A stretch of DNA of 64,000 nt from Lewinellaceae bacterium SD302 (GTDB lineage Bacteria > Bacteroidota > Bacteroidia > Chitinophagales > Saprospiraceae), in contig PDLQ01000022.1 in NCBI GenBank assembly GCA_002591745.1, positions 1 through 64,000 of the forward strand, in the 5' to 3' direction. A program made the translations under genes and the position numbers. Numbering within the stretch: the stretch's first letter is position 1; each line of letters starts with the position of its first letter. Shown here piece by piece: positions 8,113 through 16,903 of the stretch. The notes beneath the pieces were generated by a model, which was not told where the DNA came from, did no database searches, and saw only the letters and a list, made by a program, of their open reading frames with translations.

Positions 8113-9369
8113 TTACGCTACTCCACTCGTTTTGTTGATAGATTTCAACCGTTGTTGGTTTCGCTGGGCCAACTGACGGTGATAGGTTTCGATGAGTCGC
8201 TCGGCCATATTGTGGCGATCGTAACGGTCCTCGAATAATTGAACAGCCGCACGACCGATACTTTCCAGTTGGCGGGCATTGGCCAGACAGTTGATCACGA
8301 CCTTAGCGAAGGCCTCGGGGGGGTCGGCGATCAGCACTTCCTTGTTGTCCCGTGCATCGATACCCTCCAAACCTACGGAGGTGGTAACGACGGTACGTCC
8401 TAGGGCCATACTTTGCAGGATCTTAGCCCGCATACCGCTGCCACTCAAAAGTGGTACAATACTGATGCTGTGAGCGTTGAGGAAGGCGTTGGAATCGGGT
8501 ACTTCCCCGTGGACGATGATGTTGGTGCGCTCCAGTTTGCGCATGCTGTCCGGCATATTGCGGCCGGCGATGTGGAAAATTACTTCGGGGTAAGCAGCGT
8601 GGATTTGCGGCCAGACTTTCTCGACGAACCACTCTAGTCCTTCCAGGTTGGGCGTCCAGTCCAGGCTGCCGATGAAAGCCAGGCTGGGTGCGGCCCGGTA
8701 GGTGTCGTAATTGGGCGCCACGTCGGCCGTGTCAAGGCCGATGGGAAGTACGTGACTAATGCCGTTAAAGCCCATGCTGCGGAAATGATCGTCGTCGCGG
8801 CTGGTGATTGGCAAGAGTAGATCGTAAGTATTTAAATGGTCTTTTTCATACTGGCAGAGCTGGCTGGTAAGCATGCGCATGTACCAGCGTTTGGGCAGGA
8901 AATTGATATTTTCACAAACCCGTTGCCAAATTTCGAATTCAACGTTATGAGCCCGCATACTAATAAGTGCGTCGGGTGCTACACGACGGATGGTTTCAAC
9001 GTAAGGAGCCAGGTAGAGAGTCTCCAGCTGAATAACGTCGAAGTTTTCTTCATTCAGCCAGCGCTGTAATTCCAGGTGGTAGGCAGTTTGGTCGAAGCGG
9101 CTGATGTGGTATGATTTCCAAAGCAACAGGTTGTGGGCTGCATCCTTGGCTTTCAGTTTGGTGCATACATTGACCGTGCGCACCTCTTTAAAGTGACTAG
9201 TTTCCTTGGGTAACTCAGTGCCTTCAAAAAAGTGCTTACTCGTATTCATGGCGAGTAGCGATACTTCAACACCAAGCTCACTGAGACTTTTACTCAGACC
9301 GTGAATGGCTTGGGATTCTCCGTCGCGTAGGGGGTAGGGAAATTTTTTAGATAGTAGCAGAAGCTTCAT
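8113..9369 (-). CDS. glycosyltransferase family 4 (GT-B fold)
   Basis: A 418-residue cytoplasmic GT-B enzyme. It starts MKLLLLSKKFPYPLRDGESQA with the Gly-rich N-domain loop (HGLSKSLSELGVEVSLLAMN). Its C-domain contains SLAFIGSLDWTPNLEGLEWF and the nucleotide-sugar site SIVPLLSGSGMRAKILQSMALGRTVVTTSVGLEGI. This subgroup resembles transferases of exopolysaccharide/PEP-CTERM-associated clusters. With the GT2 gene 28 nt downstream it probably builds part of a surface glycan. No polymerase, flippase or export gene is present nearby, so the product is unknown. Confidence 0.85.
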   Translation of the reverse strand: MKLLLLSKKFPYPLRDGESQAIHGLSKSLSELGVEVSLLAMNTSKHFFEGTELPKETSHFKEVRTVNVCTKLKAKDAAHNLLLWKSYHISRFDQTAYHLELQRWLNEENFDVIQLETLYLAPYVETIRRVAPDALISMRAHNVEFEIWQRVCENINFLPKRWYMRMLTSQLCQYEKDHLNTYDLLLPITSRDDDHFRSMGFNGISHVLPIGLDTADVAPNYDTYRAAPSLAFIGSLDWTPNLEGLEWFVEKVWPQIHAAYPEVIFHIAGRNMPDSMRKLERTNIIVHGEVPDSNAFLNAHSISIVPLLSGSGMRAKILQSMALGRTVVTTSVGLEGIDARDNKEVLIADPPEAFAKVVINCLANARQLESIGRAAVQLFEDRYDRHNMAERLIETYHRQLAQRNQQRLKSINKTSGVA

Positions 9370-9578
9370 AAACAGTGGTTACCCGACAAAAGCGCAAATC
9401 AGGTCGGTGTGTGTAGGTGTAGGACGTGATAGTTTGTAAACGCTAAAATACTGGTGTTAAAATCGTAAGCTTATACAATGTAAAGACACGCGAAATTGTC
9501 AAAGCGTGGTCCGGAGGAGTAAATTTTCTTTTATAACGGGTGGAGTAGGGGAAACGCTGTTTGATATCAGATGATAGT

Positions 9579-9623
9579 ATGGAAGTATGGTAGTCCCCGC
9601 TAGAACGGCCGCCATACTTCCAT
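9579..9623. terminator. 12-bp perfect hairpin after the M1 peptidase gene
   Basis: ATGGAAGTATGG (9579-9590) pairs with CCATACTTCCAT (9612-9623). It lies 12 nt past the peptidase stop on the minus strand. No T-run follows, so it may act as an RNA-stabilising 3' structure rather than a classic terminator. Confidence 0.5.
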
Positions 9624-9634
9624 TACTAACACTA

Positions 9635-11467
9635 CTACCTGACGTTATCTTCCAGTACATCATCGTACATCCGTCCCCGTGGATCGATCTCGACTTTTTC
9701 GATATCATTATTTTCCACGGGCAGCATAATCTTGTAGGTGGGGTTGGTCCAGGGCCAGTCTTCCAGTACCGTCCAGTTTTCTGCGTAGGCGGGTTGTGGT
9801 TTTTCACCGCGCATGATGCGTATGGGAATGTAGTACCAATTAACCTTGCCGTCCTTGGTAGTGATCTTTACTTCCAGGGGCATGGGCATCTCGCCTTTTT
9901 TCGTCAGGGTAATGGCAGTAGTCTCTCCTTCGTCGATGACGTCGGTAATAGCGTAGTCGGCCATTTTGGTAGTGTATACCCAGTATTCTTTGTACCAGTC
10001 CAGTTCCAAGCCGCTTTCTTTTTCAGCGATGCGAATGAAATCACGTGGGGTCGGGTGCTTGCCACCCCAGGTATTGTAGTAACGGAGCATGGTTCTTTTG
10101 AAAGCTCCTTCGCCGATTACGTAACGTAGCTGTTCCAAAAAGACTGCTCCGTTGACGTAGGCGGCTACGCTGTAGGCGGCATTGGTGTTGAAGTGATCTG
10201 CGTGAACGCTGAGTGGCTCTTGCATGCCGGAAGTACGGAAACCACGCAAACCGCTGTAACTGCGGGCGTGGGGATTCTCGACTACATCGCCGGGAATCAG
10301 CTTTTCCTTTTTCAGGTGGTTCATAACTTCGGAGCTGGCCCAGCTAGTGAAACCTTCATCCATCCAGGCATAAAGGGCTTCGTTGGTTCCCAGGTACATT
10401 TGGTACCAGCTATGCATAAGTTCGTGGACGGATACACCAACCAGGCTCATGAAAGGACGCTCACCGGTGATCAGGGTAGCCATGGGGTACTCCATTCCAC
10501 CGTCGCCACCCTGGATAAAGCTGTACTGTTTGTAGGGGTATTGGCCGTAATTTTTATTGATGAAGTTGAAAGCCTCGTCCATCACCTTAGGTAACATGGC
10601 CCAGTTTTCTTCGGTTTTTTCATTCTTCTGGTAAAAGAAGTGCATGGTCGTGCCATCGGCCCGTTCGAAGGTGTCGTGGGTATAATCAGGATCAGCGGCC
10701 CAGACGAAGTCGTGCACATTGGGGGCCAGGTAGTGGTAGGTGATCATCTTCTTACGCCGCTTGGGTTCGTCGGCGTAGCCGTAGCCGATCTCTTTCGGAT
10801 TTTGCAGGTAACCCGTAGCACCGATTACGTAGTCTCGGTCGATAGTGATGCGAACGTCAAAATCTCCCCAAACGCCGTGGAACTCACGAGCTATATAGGG
10901 GTTAGCGTGCCAGCCCTCTACGTCATACTCGGCCAGTTTAGGGTACCACTGGCTCATGGAAAAGCGCACACCCTCTTTATTGTCGCGGCCGCTACGGCGG
11001 ATTTGCAGGGGTACCTGGGCGTCCCAACCCATCACGAACTCGGTGGTTTGGCCGGGTAGGATTGGCTTGTTCAATTCCACTACGAGGATGGTGCCCTCTT
11101 CGTTATACTTTACCGGTTGGTTATCCTGGGTCAGGCTGTTGACCTTGATGTAGCCGATTTCATCAGGCTTCAGGTTGCCAATGCGGGAACCCATCCGGGG
11201 GTCTACGTCGGAGATCGCTTTGGTGCGCTCGTCCATCATGCTCCCCGGTTTGAAAGCATTGAAGTAAAGGTGGTAAAAGACTTTGTTAAGGGTGTCTGGC
11301 GAGTTATTGGTATAATTGACTCTCTGTTGGCCGGCGTACTGGTTTTTTTCGACGTCAACCTCGATGTCCATCTGATATTTGATGGCTTGTTGCCAGTAGC
11401 CGTGCTGGGCACTAAGGCCGCTACAGCAGGCCAGGGAAAAAAGTAGAAGTAAGGAGTAGTTGCGCAT
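9635..11467 (-). CDS. M1 family metallopeptidase, secreted
   Basis: A 610-residue zinc aminopeptidase-type protein with a signal peptide (RNYSLLLLFSLACCSGLSAQ, cleavage after LSA likely). It has an N-terminal beta-sandwich, then the M1 catalytic domain. The GAMEN-like exopeptidase loop is GGDGGMEYPMATL, the zinc site VSVHELMHSWYQ is near residue 348, and the third ligand Glu is in AWMDEGFTSW about 20 residues on. The later Tyr region (NAAYSVAAYVNGAVFLEQL) also fits. It is expected in the periplasm or outside the cell, trimming N-terminal residues of peptides for nutrition. There is no T9SS tail. It is a single gene, and the hairpin at 9579-9623 follows it. Confidence 0.9.
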   Translation of the reverse strand: MRNYSLLLLFSLACCSGLSAQHGYWQQAIKYQMDIEVDVEKNQYAGQQRVNYTNNSPDTLNKVFYHLYFNAFKPGSMMDERTKAISDVDPRMGSRIGNLKPDEIGYIKVNSLTQDNQPVKYNEEGTILVVELNKPILPGQTTEFVMGWDAQVPLQIRRSGRDNKEGVRFSMSQWYPKLAEYDVEGWHANPYIAREFHGVWGDFDVRITIDRDYVIGATGYLQNPKEIGYGYADEPKRRKKMITYHYLAPNVHDFVWAADPDYTHDTFERADGTTMHFFYQKNEKTEENWAMLPKVMDEAFNFINKNYGQYPYKQYSFIQGGDGGMEYPMATLITGERPFMSLVGVSVHELMHSWYQMYLGTNEALYAWMDEGFTSWASSEVMNHLKKEKLIPGDVVENPHARSYSGLRGFRTSGMQEPLSVHADHFNTNAAYSVAAYVNGAVFLEQLRYVIGEGAFKRTMLRYYNTWGGKHPTPRDFIRIAEKESGLELDWYKEYWVYTTKMADYAITDVIDEGETTAITLTKKGEMPMPLEVKITTKDGKVNWYYIPIRIMRGEKPQPAYAENWTVLEDWPWTNPTYKIMLPVENNDIEKVEIDPRGRMYDDVLEDNVR

Positions 11468-11541
11468 ACATTTATTTGATTAAAGCTTTGGCACGTCTAT
11501 CATCGATTAGACGTAATAGAAAAACTTCGGGATAAAGTGAA

Positions 11542-12624
11542 TTATTGCTGTTCGGCGATCTGATTGATGGTTTGCCAGGCAAATGGGATATTATCTTCAA
11601 GAGCATCTGCGCTGACCCGACGGTCAGGAACGTCGGGTAACCCAAGCAGGTACTGGTCGATTTCACTGAAGGCTTCGGTAGGGTACTGAAAGGTCGCCGA
11701 GCCGATTTTTTCCTGGCTCTCTTTCTGGAACAAGTTGTTGATAAAACGCATGGCCATTTCACGGTTAGTCGTGTTGGCCATCATGCCGATACAGGTCATG
11801 TTCATAAAATTGACGTTGTCGGTTTCGGTACGTGGAAACTTGGCCCGGAAGCTTTTACCGGCCTCGAAGTGTACCGGATCGCCATTCATGAACCAGCTTA
11901 CGGCCGCACCGCTGCTGACCAGGGCTACCTGTATTTCTCCGGACAGTAGTCGCTCCATTTGGTCCCAGTCACTGCCTTGGGGGCCGCCTTCGGCACTTTC
12001 GTACATGATCTTGGCCCAAAGCTGGGCAGCGTTTGGGTTCACCACGCTGGCCAGGCCGGCTACCACACTTGCCAGTCCGGAGGAATCCGGGTGAGCCAGC
12101 CCGAGTTTGATGCCCCGCCCCGGCAATTTAGCCAGGTTCTTATAGGTAGATACCTCCCCAACGGCCACCGAAGACTGGTTGTAGGCCGCCAGCATGGTCC
12201 AACGACTGAGGCCGGCGAAGTAACCCTCACGGTCTTGGTAGGCGTCATCAACGTTGCCCTGGCTAAAAGCATCCACGAAAAATGGCTGCAGGCGTCCGAA
12301 GTTTTTCAGGCGGACAATGTCCTCCAGGGTTGGTACTAAAACCACATCGCCGGTCAGGCTGCCATCCTGGGCTGCCAAAATGATGTCCCTGGGGTGCATC
12401 ACATTCACGTTCACTTTTGTGCGAAAACGTTGTTCAAAGGCCTGCACGATCTCCTGCTCCTGGGGGAGGTAACGGAATGTTGTAAAGGTGATACCCGGGC
12501 TCAAAGGCTCGCTGTCACGAGTTGGTTGCCGTACATCAGTAGTATTCGATCCCGGAGCATCGGGGCCACAGGCAGTAAATAGAAAGACACAGACGGTCAG
12601 AATAATTGCTAAAGTAGTTCGCAT
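11542..12624 (-). CDS. iron(III)-type ABC transporter substrate-binding lipoprotein (orphan)
   Basis: A 360-residue extracellular solute-binding protein. The start is the ATG at 12624, which gives a lipoprotein signal (RTTLAIILTVCVFLFTACGPD); the upstream in-frame extension lacks any signal logic. The fold follows the FutA/IdiA family: TFRYLPQEQEIVQAFEQRF, GDVVLVPTLEDIVRLKNFG, GLSRWTMLAAYN, late ATFQYPTEAFSEI. Ligand tyrosines typical for ferric-iron binding cannot be fixed with certainty by eye. No permease or ATPase gene is adjacent, so a partner elsewhere or another role (receptor, scavenger) is needed. It diverges from the DUF6580 gene. Confidence 0.75.
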   Translation of the reverse strand: MRTTLAIILTVCVFLFTACGPDAPGSNTTDVRQPTRDSEPLSPGITFTTFRYLPQEQEIVQAFEQRFRTKVNVNVMHPRDIILAAQDGSLTGDVVLVPTLEDIVRLKNFGRLQPFFVDAFSQGNVDDAYQDREGYFAGLSRWTMLAAYNQSSVAVGEVSTYKNLAKLPGRGIKLGLAHPDSSGLASVVAGLASVVNPNAAQLWAKIMYESAEGGPQGSDWDQMERLLSGEIQVALVSSGAAVSWFMNGDPVHFEAGKSFRAKFPRTETDNVNFMNMTCIGMMANTTNREMAMRFINNLFQKESQEKIGSATFQYPTEAFSEIDQYLLGLPDVPDRRVSADALEDNIPFAWQTINQIAEQQ

Positions 12625-12695
12625 GGGAAATCTAAAATTGAGCGGCAAAATTAGCCAATTCGTGGCACATGGATGGAAGTGAGCGGGGCAGCCAT

Positions 12696-12703
12696 TATCT
12701 TTG
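12696..12703 (+). promoter_or_regulatory. -7 box TATCTTTG before DUF6580 gene
   Basis: Full match to TAnnTTTG, 18 nt upstream of the ATG at 12722; predicts a leader of only about 12 nt. It also argues against the upstream TTG (12701), which lies inside the box. Confidence 0.6.
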
Positions 12704-12721
12704 TGGCTCAAATTTAAAATT

Positions 12722-13300
12722 ATGCCGACTCCAGAACGTTCCCACCTTTCATTTTCCAGTCTTTTACCAGCAATGGTATTAGTGGTCGTAGCATTACTAG
12801 GGCGGTTACTCCCTCATCCCCCGAACGTCACCCCTCTGGGCGCCATCGCGCTCTTTGGAGCGGCGGTACTCAGTAGCCGCTGGCTGGCTGTCTTGATTCC
12901 ATTTACCGCCCTTTATCTCAGTGATCTGGTATTGAATAATGTCGTCTACGCTGCGTATCAGGAAAGTTTCACCTGGGCCATCAGTGCTGCCACTTACCTG
13001 GGTTTTGCCGCCATCATCGGCCTGGGTTTCCTGGCGCTGAGAAACCGGAAACTGGCTCCCGGCCGCTTGGCCCTGACGGCCATCAGCGCAAGTCTGCTGT
13101 TTTTCCTGATCACTAACTTCTTCAGTTGGTACCTGGACCCTTTCAACCTCTACCCCGATAATGTGGCCGGCCTCGGCGCTAGTTACCTGGCGGCCCTGCC
13201 GTTCTTTTTCAATAGCCTGCTGGGAGACCTTTTCTTCGTCGGCGTTCTTTTTGGTGCTTATCAGTGGTACACCCGTCAGCAGAGTGTTTTAGCGAAGTGA
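12722..13300 (+). CDS. DUF6580 family membrane protein
   Basis: A 192-residue integral membrane protein with about five hydrophobic helices. It begins after PTPERSHLSF with LLPAMVLVVVALLGRLLP; PNVTPLGAIALFGAAVL is the family signature, and DLVLNNVVYAA also fits. The overall layout resembles S-components of ECF vitamin transporters, so a transport-related role is possible but unproven. The ATG at 12722 is preferred over the TTG at 12701. An AATGA repeat tract follows directly after its stop. Confidence 0.75.
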   Translation: MPTPERSHLSFSSLLPAMVLVVVALLGRLLPHPPNVTPLGAIALFGAAVLSSRWLAVLIPFTALYLSDLVLNNVVYAAYQESFTWAISAATYLGFAAIIGLGFLALRNRKLAPGRLALTAISASLLFFLITNFFSWYLDPFNLYPDNVAGLGASYLAALPFFFNSLLGDLFFVGVLFGAYQWYTRQQSVLAK

Positions 13301-13395
13301 GATCAAATGAAACAATGATTAAATGAAACAATGATCAAATGATTTGATATTTACGCCTCATTACATCATTGAATCATTCTCATTCAATCATTAAA
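13301..13395 (+). repeat. AATGA...TCATT spacer repeat (copy 1)
   Basis: Just after the DUF6580 stop, AATGA/AAATGA pentamer units recur five times. After a short centre, TCATT units recur up to the folC ATG. The two halves are complementary and could fold as one long hairpin. Confidence 0.7.
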
Positions 13396-14730
13396 ATGAC
13401 CTACGAGGAAACCACCGACTGGCTCTTTACTCAGCTTCCCGTTTACCAACGGCAGGGAGCGGCGGCTATGAAAAAGGACCTGACCAATATCCGTCTGCTA
13501 CTGGCCGAACTCGGCAATCCTCACGAGAAATTGCGCTGTGTACATATTGGTGGTACCAACGGAAAGGGCACCGTGGCTCACCTGATTGCTGCGGCGTTAC
13601 AGTCGAATGGACATTCAGTCGGGCTTTATACCAGTCCACATTATCTGGACTTTCGAGAGCGGATCAAAATCAACGGTCTCTATATTTCCAAGGAAACTGT
13701 AGTTGAGCGGGTAAATTACATGCAGGACATGATCGCCCGCATTCGGCCCAGTTTTTTTGAGATCACCGTGGCGCTGGCCTTCGACTACTTTGCCGCTCAG
13801 AAGGTAGATTGGGCCGTCATCGAAGTAGGTCTCGGTGGCCGACTCGACAGTACCAATGTCATCGACCCCGTACTCTCGGTCATCACCAACATCAGCAAAG
13901 ACCATACGCAGTTTCTGGGGGATACCTTACCCGAGATCGCCAGGGAAAAAGCGGGCATTATCAAGCCTGGCCGACCAGTCGTCATCGGAGAGACCCAGCT
14001 GGAAACCGAGGGAGTCTTTAGAGAGGTCGCTAATCAACCTGCCCGGCCGGACGGAACGCTGGAAGAGGGAGCAGTGCCGATATATTTTGCCGATCGACTC
14101 TGGTCGCCCGGTTTAGCGGATCAAACATTGACCCACAGCTACCTGAATTTTGCTCCCTTTGGCCAGGAAAATTATGGTTTGGACTACGCCATTGAGGAAA
14201 CCAGCCCACAGATTACACTGAATGCCACTACAGCTTTCTGTGCCTTACAGATTCTCCATGGCCAGCATGGCTACCAGCTACTGGATCATGAATTGCTGAG
14301 TGCCTGGACGAATTTGCGTAAGCTTACTGGTCTGATGGGCCGCTGGCAATACCTTAGTCACCGCCCCAGAATTATCGTTGACAGTGCCCACAATGAAGGT
14401 GGACTGCGCTCGGCGACTGAAAAGCTGAAAGCATTAGCCGACGGGCCGGAAGGGGAAGGGCTACACATTGTACTCGGTGTGGTAAATGATAAGGACTTAA
14501 CGACCGTTCTGCCATTGTTCCCTAAGGCGGCTAGCTATTACTTCGTGCAAGCTTCGATTGAACGTGCTTTACCCGCCGGTAATCTAGCTGCCGTTGCTGC
14601 TCAATACGGTTTACTGGGCAAAGTTTATTCGTCGGTGGAGGCCGGACTGGAAGTCGCCAAAGCCACTGCAAGCCAGAACGAGGTGATCTACGTGGGCGGA
14701 AGTATTTTTACAGCTGCGGAAGTATTGTAG
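13396..14730 (+). CDS. folC: folylpolyglutamate synthase / dihydrofolate synthase
   Basis: ATP-dependent ligase that adds glutamate to dihydropteroate and to folates; cytoplasmic. At 444 residues from the ATG at 13396 it has family length. The P-loop is HIGGTNGKGTVAHL (about residue 52) and the omega/folate region TSPHYLDFRERIKING. The Mur-ligase middle region reads VIEVGLGGRLDSTNVI, followed by SVITNISKDHTQFLGDT, and the C-domain has DSAHNEGGL. The upstream TTG (13369) start is unlikely because it would place the TCATT repeat tract inside the protein. No other folate gene is adjacent. Confidence 0.92.
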   Translation: MTYEETTDWLFTQLPVYQRQGAAAMKKDLTNIRLLLAELGNPHEKLRCVHIGGTNGKGTVAHLIAAALQSNGHSVGLYTSPHYLDFRERIKINGLYISKETVVERVNYMQDMIARIRPSFFEITVALAFDYFAAQKVDWAVIEVGLGGRLDSTNVIDPVLSVITNISKDHTQFLGDTLPEIAREKAGIIKPGRPVVIGETQLETEGVFREVANQPARPDGTLEEGAVPIYFADRLWSPGLADQTLTHSYLNFAPFGQENYGLDYAIEETSPQITLNATTAFCALQILHGQHGYQLLDHELLSAWTNLRKLTGLMGRWQYLSHRPRIIVDSAHNEGGLRSATEKLKALADGPEGEGLHIVLGVVNDKDLTTVLPLFPKAASYYFVQASIERALPAGNLAAVAAQYGLLGKVYSSVEAGLEVAKATASQNEVIYVGGSIFTAAEVL

Positions 14731-14752
14731 CTCAATTTCCGCGGAAAGTTTT

Positions 14753-16798
14753 TTAGAGGGTAATGATAATTCCTTCCCCCGCTCCCAGTTGCTCCACGGT
14801 CAGATATTGATCACTTACTTCCAACTTAACCTCAGGCACTGCTACTTTGGTAGTCCAAATAGCTCGATAACCGTCAACTAAATTTATGGGTATTCTAAGC
14901 TGGAAAGCGCTCTGCCTGCCAAAGTTTACCACAAAAATATGCTTGTTGATCTGCCAGGCGCAATACTGTCGTTGGCCGGTAGCATCCGGATAAATAAGCC
15001 AATTGACCGGGTGGCCAGAAAGTTGACTCTTTATAGCTTCAAAGTAGCAATGCAGCCGGTCGAACAGGAAGAACTGATCGGTGTTCCTTCCCCAGCGGTA
15101 CGGGCCGTTCGTAGCCTTGGGGCCTTCGGATAATTGGAAAACGTAGAGTTTGGTGTAGAATTCATTGGGGGCGGGATAGGGGTGAATATCCCGCTGCTCG
15201 AAGCCGAGGGAGTAGTACGCGGGTAAGTCCGGCATGAATAGCCCGAAGAACAAGCGCGCTACATTTCCGTGCAGGTAGAATTTATCGAACCGAGGGTCGT
15301 CTTTGTCGCCAGTAATAATACTGAAGGCTGGCGCGACTTGCCGGGTGGCGGCAATGTCCAGGTAGCGACGTAATTCGGCGTGAAACCCTACTTCGTCAGT
15401 GGCAAAGCTTTGCAAGTTACCCAGGGTGACTTCGGCCAGGCTGGCTTCAAGATGGTCGACTTCGTTACCGTAGGCCATGTAGTTGTCCGGCGCCAAAAAG
15501 CTCTCAGCGAAATAGGCAAAGTAGGGTGTTGATTGCTGGATGTGTCGCTTGACGCTGGCCAGTAAGTCATAGTAGTCCGGATGAGGATCAGAGGGAACGC
15601 CGCCAGGGCGCATTTGTACGTGTGACATATCGCCGCGCATGAAATCAAAGCCGAATTTGGCTTGTTGCTCTGCGTAGAATAGATTAACGTATTCGAACAC
15701 CTCTGATCTCGGTGCGTCAAAATCGATCTCCCAGTTGGCGTTATTGTCCTTACGCCCGTAAAGCCGAAATCGGGCTAGTGGACCAAAAACGCGCGACATT
15801 TCCTGGGGATGGATGATTCGATAGTCTCGCCATTCGCGGCCGGCTTCGTCGATGGTCAGAGCATCGGGGGCATCGTCAACCTTCAGTCCACGGTAGGGTG
15901 GGGCCATGGTTGCCGGTACCGGTTCCAAACCGAGACGGTAGAGGTGGTCGACCAGTGAGATACGGCGCTCCCTACGGCCATCGGAATTGTTGGCTTTGCC
16001 GAAGAGGATTTCCAGACGGGCATTCTCTTCCAATTCCCGGAAAAAGCGTTCCTGGCTCAGGAGTGGCCAAATGTTGGAGATGTCACCAGCGGTGGCTGGG
16101 CCGTTCATCCTTAGCCAGCCCAGAATGGCCATCTCTGCCTGACCGGCTACACCTAAGCTGTGGTCAGTGATCCGAAGGCCGTCGCGGTGCAGCCATTCGA
16201 AGAAATCAGGGTTCGCCAGTACGATTTCACTGTAACGGTCGGTGTGGGGGATAACATCCATGCCGACTTTTTTGCCCAGCGCGTGGAGGAAATCGATGGT
16301 TAGTTTGAGTTGCTTTTCCACGGTATTGAACTGGGGAAATTGTACAACCAACTCAGTACTGAAAAATTCCGGATTAATACGTCGACTGGCCATGCCGTAT
16401 AAACTGGCGACCACACCGGCTTCCCAGATCGGAAGTAAATGAATACAGTCGATATGAGCCGGCAGCGTCAGGGCGTATTTAACAACATTATAAAAATTCC
16501 CGATCGTCCGCACGTTGATGCCTACGGTTCTGCTGTGCTTGATCCAGGAGCCATCTGTCTTTTGCCTCGCGGGAGAAGGCATTACTACATTGTTAGCTAA
16601 AATAGACTGTAATAATTCTCCGCCAAGCCGCTGGTAAAGGATTTGCATCAATTCCACCCCGCTCATTTTTATGGCTTCCTCAGGGAGTAACCCTGAGATG
16701 AAGGATCGCTCTTCGCTGGTGTATACGGCGATGCGTTCAGGGCCGTGTTGGCGCCACCATTCGGGGTAGTGTTCGTGATTGGGGCGGTCGGTGATCAT
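14753..16798 (-). CDS. GH13-like alpha-amylase superfamily protein
   Basis: A 681-residue protein without signal peptide. Motifs fit a GH13-type (beta/alpha)8 barrel. Region I analogue is KVGMDVIPHTDRYSE. Region II is FDFMRGDMSHV, with the R-x-D nucleophile spacing. Region III is AYFAESFLAP, with the acid/base Glu, and region IV probably SIITGDKDDPRF. The C-terminal ~90 residues form a beta domain. It resembles no standard characterised amylase, branching enzyme or maltosyltransferase closely enough to name a substrate. The start is taken at the ATG 16798, because the longer frame runs into the GCGACC hairpin. Two CAAAGTAGCA motif copies lie in the C-terminal part (14840-14849 and 15040-15049). 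Confidence 0.7.
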   Translation of the reverse strand: MITDRPNHEHYPEWWRQHGPERIAVYTSEERSFISGLLPEEAIKMSGVELMQILYQRLGGELLQSILANNVVMPSPARQKTDGSWIKHSRTVGINVRTIGNFYNVVKYALTLPAHIDCIHLLPIWEAGVVASLYGMASRRINPEFFSTELVVQFPQFNTVEKQLKLTIDFLHALGKKVGMDVIPHTDRYSEIVLANPDFFEWLHRDGLRITDHSLGVAGQAEMAILGWLRMNGPATAGDISNIWPLLSQERFFRELEENARLEILFGKANNSDGRRERRISLVDHLYRLGLEPVPATMAPPYRGLKVDDAPDALTIDEAGREWRDYRIIHPQEMSRVFGPLARFRLYGRKDNNANWEIDFDAPRSEVFEYVNLFYAEQQAKFGFDFMRGDMSHVQMRPGGVPSDPHPDYYDLLASVKRHIQQSTPYFAYFAESFLAPDNYMAYGNEVDHLEASLAEVTLGNLQSFATDEVGFHAELRRYLDIAATRQVAPAFSIITGDKDDPRFDKFYLHGNVARLFFGLFMPDLPAYYSLGFEQRDIHPYPAPNEFYTKLYVFQLSEGPKATNGPYRWGRNTDQFFLFDRLHCYFEAIKSQLSGHPVNWLIYPDATGQRQYCAWQINKHIFVVNFGRQSAFQLRIPINLVDGYRAIWTTKVAVPEVKLEVSDQYLTVEQLGAGEGIIITL

Positions 16799-16834
16799 GG
16801 TGTAAATGTAATGGTTTCGCGCAAAGTGTTTGCT

Positions 16835-16899
16835 GGCCAGCGACCTCCCGGTCGCTCTCATTATGATCTGTTTTCAGAGCAACCGGGAGGTCGCTGGCC
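16835..16899. repeat. long hairpin of the GCGACCTCC family
   Basis: A 24-bp stem with one G-T type mismatch (16835-16858 with 16876-16899) and a 17-nt loop, between gatB and the GH13-like gene. The arm core CAGCGACCTCCCGGTCGCT is shared with 1535-1602. Confidence 0.75.
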
Positions 16900-16903
16900 G
16901 GAT

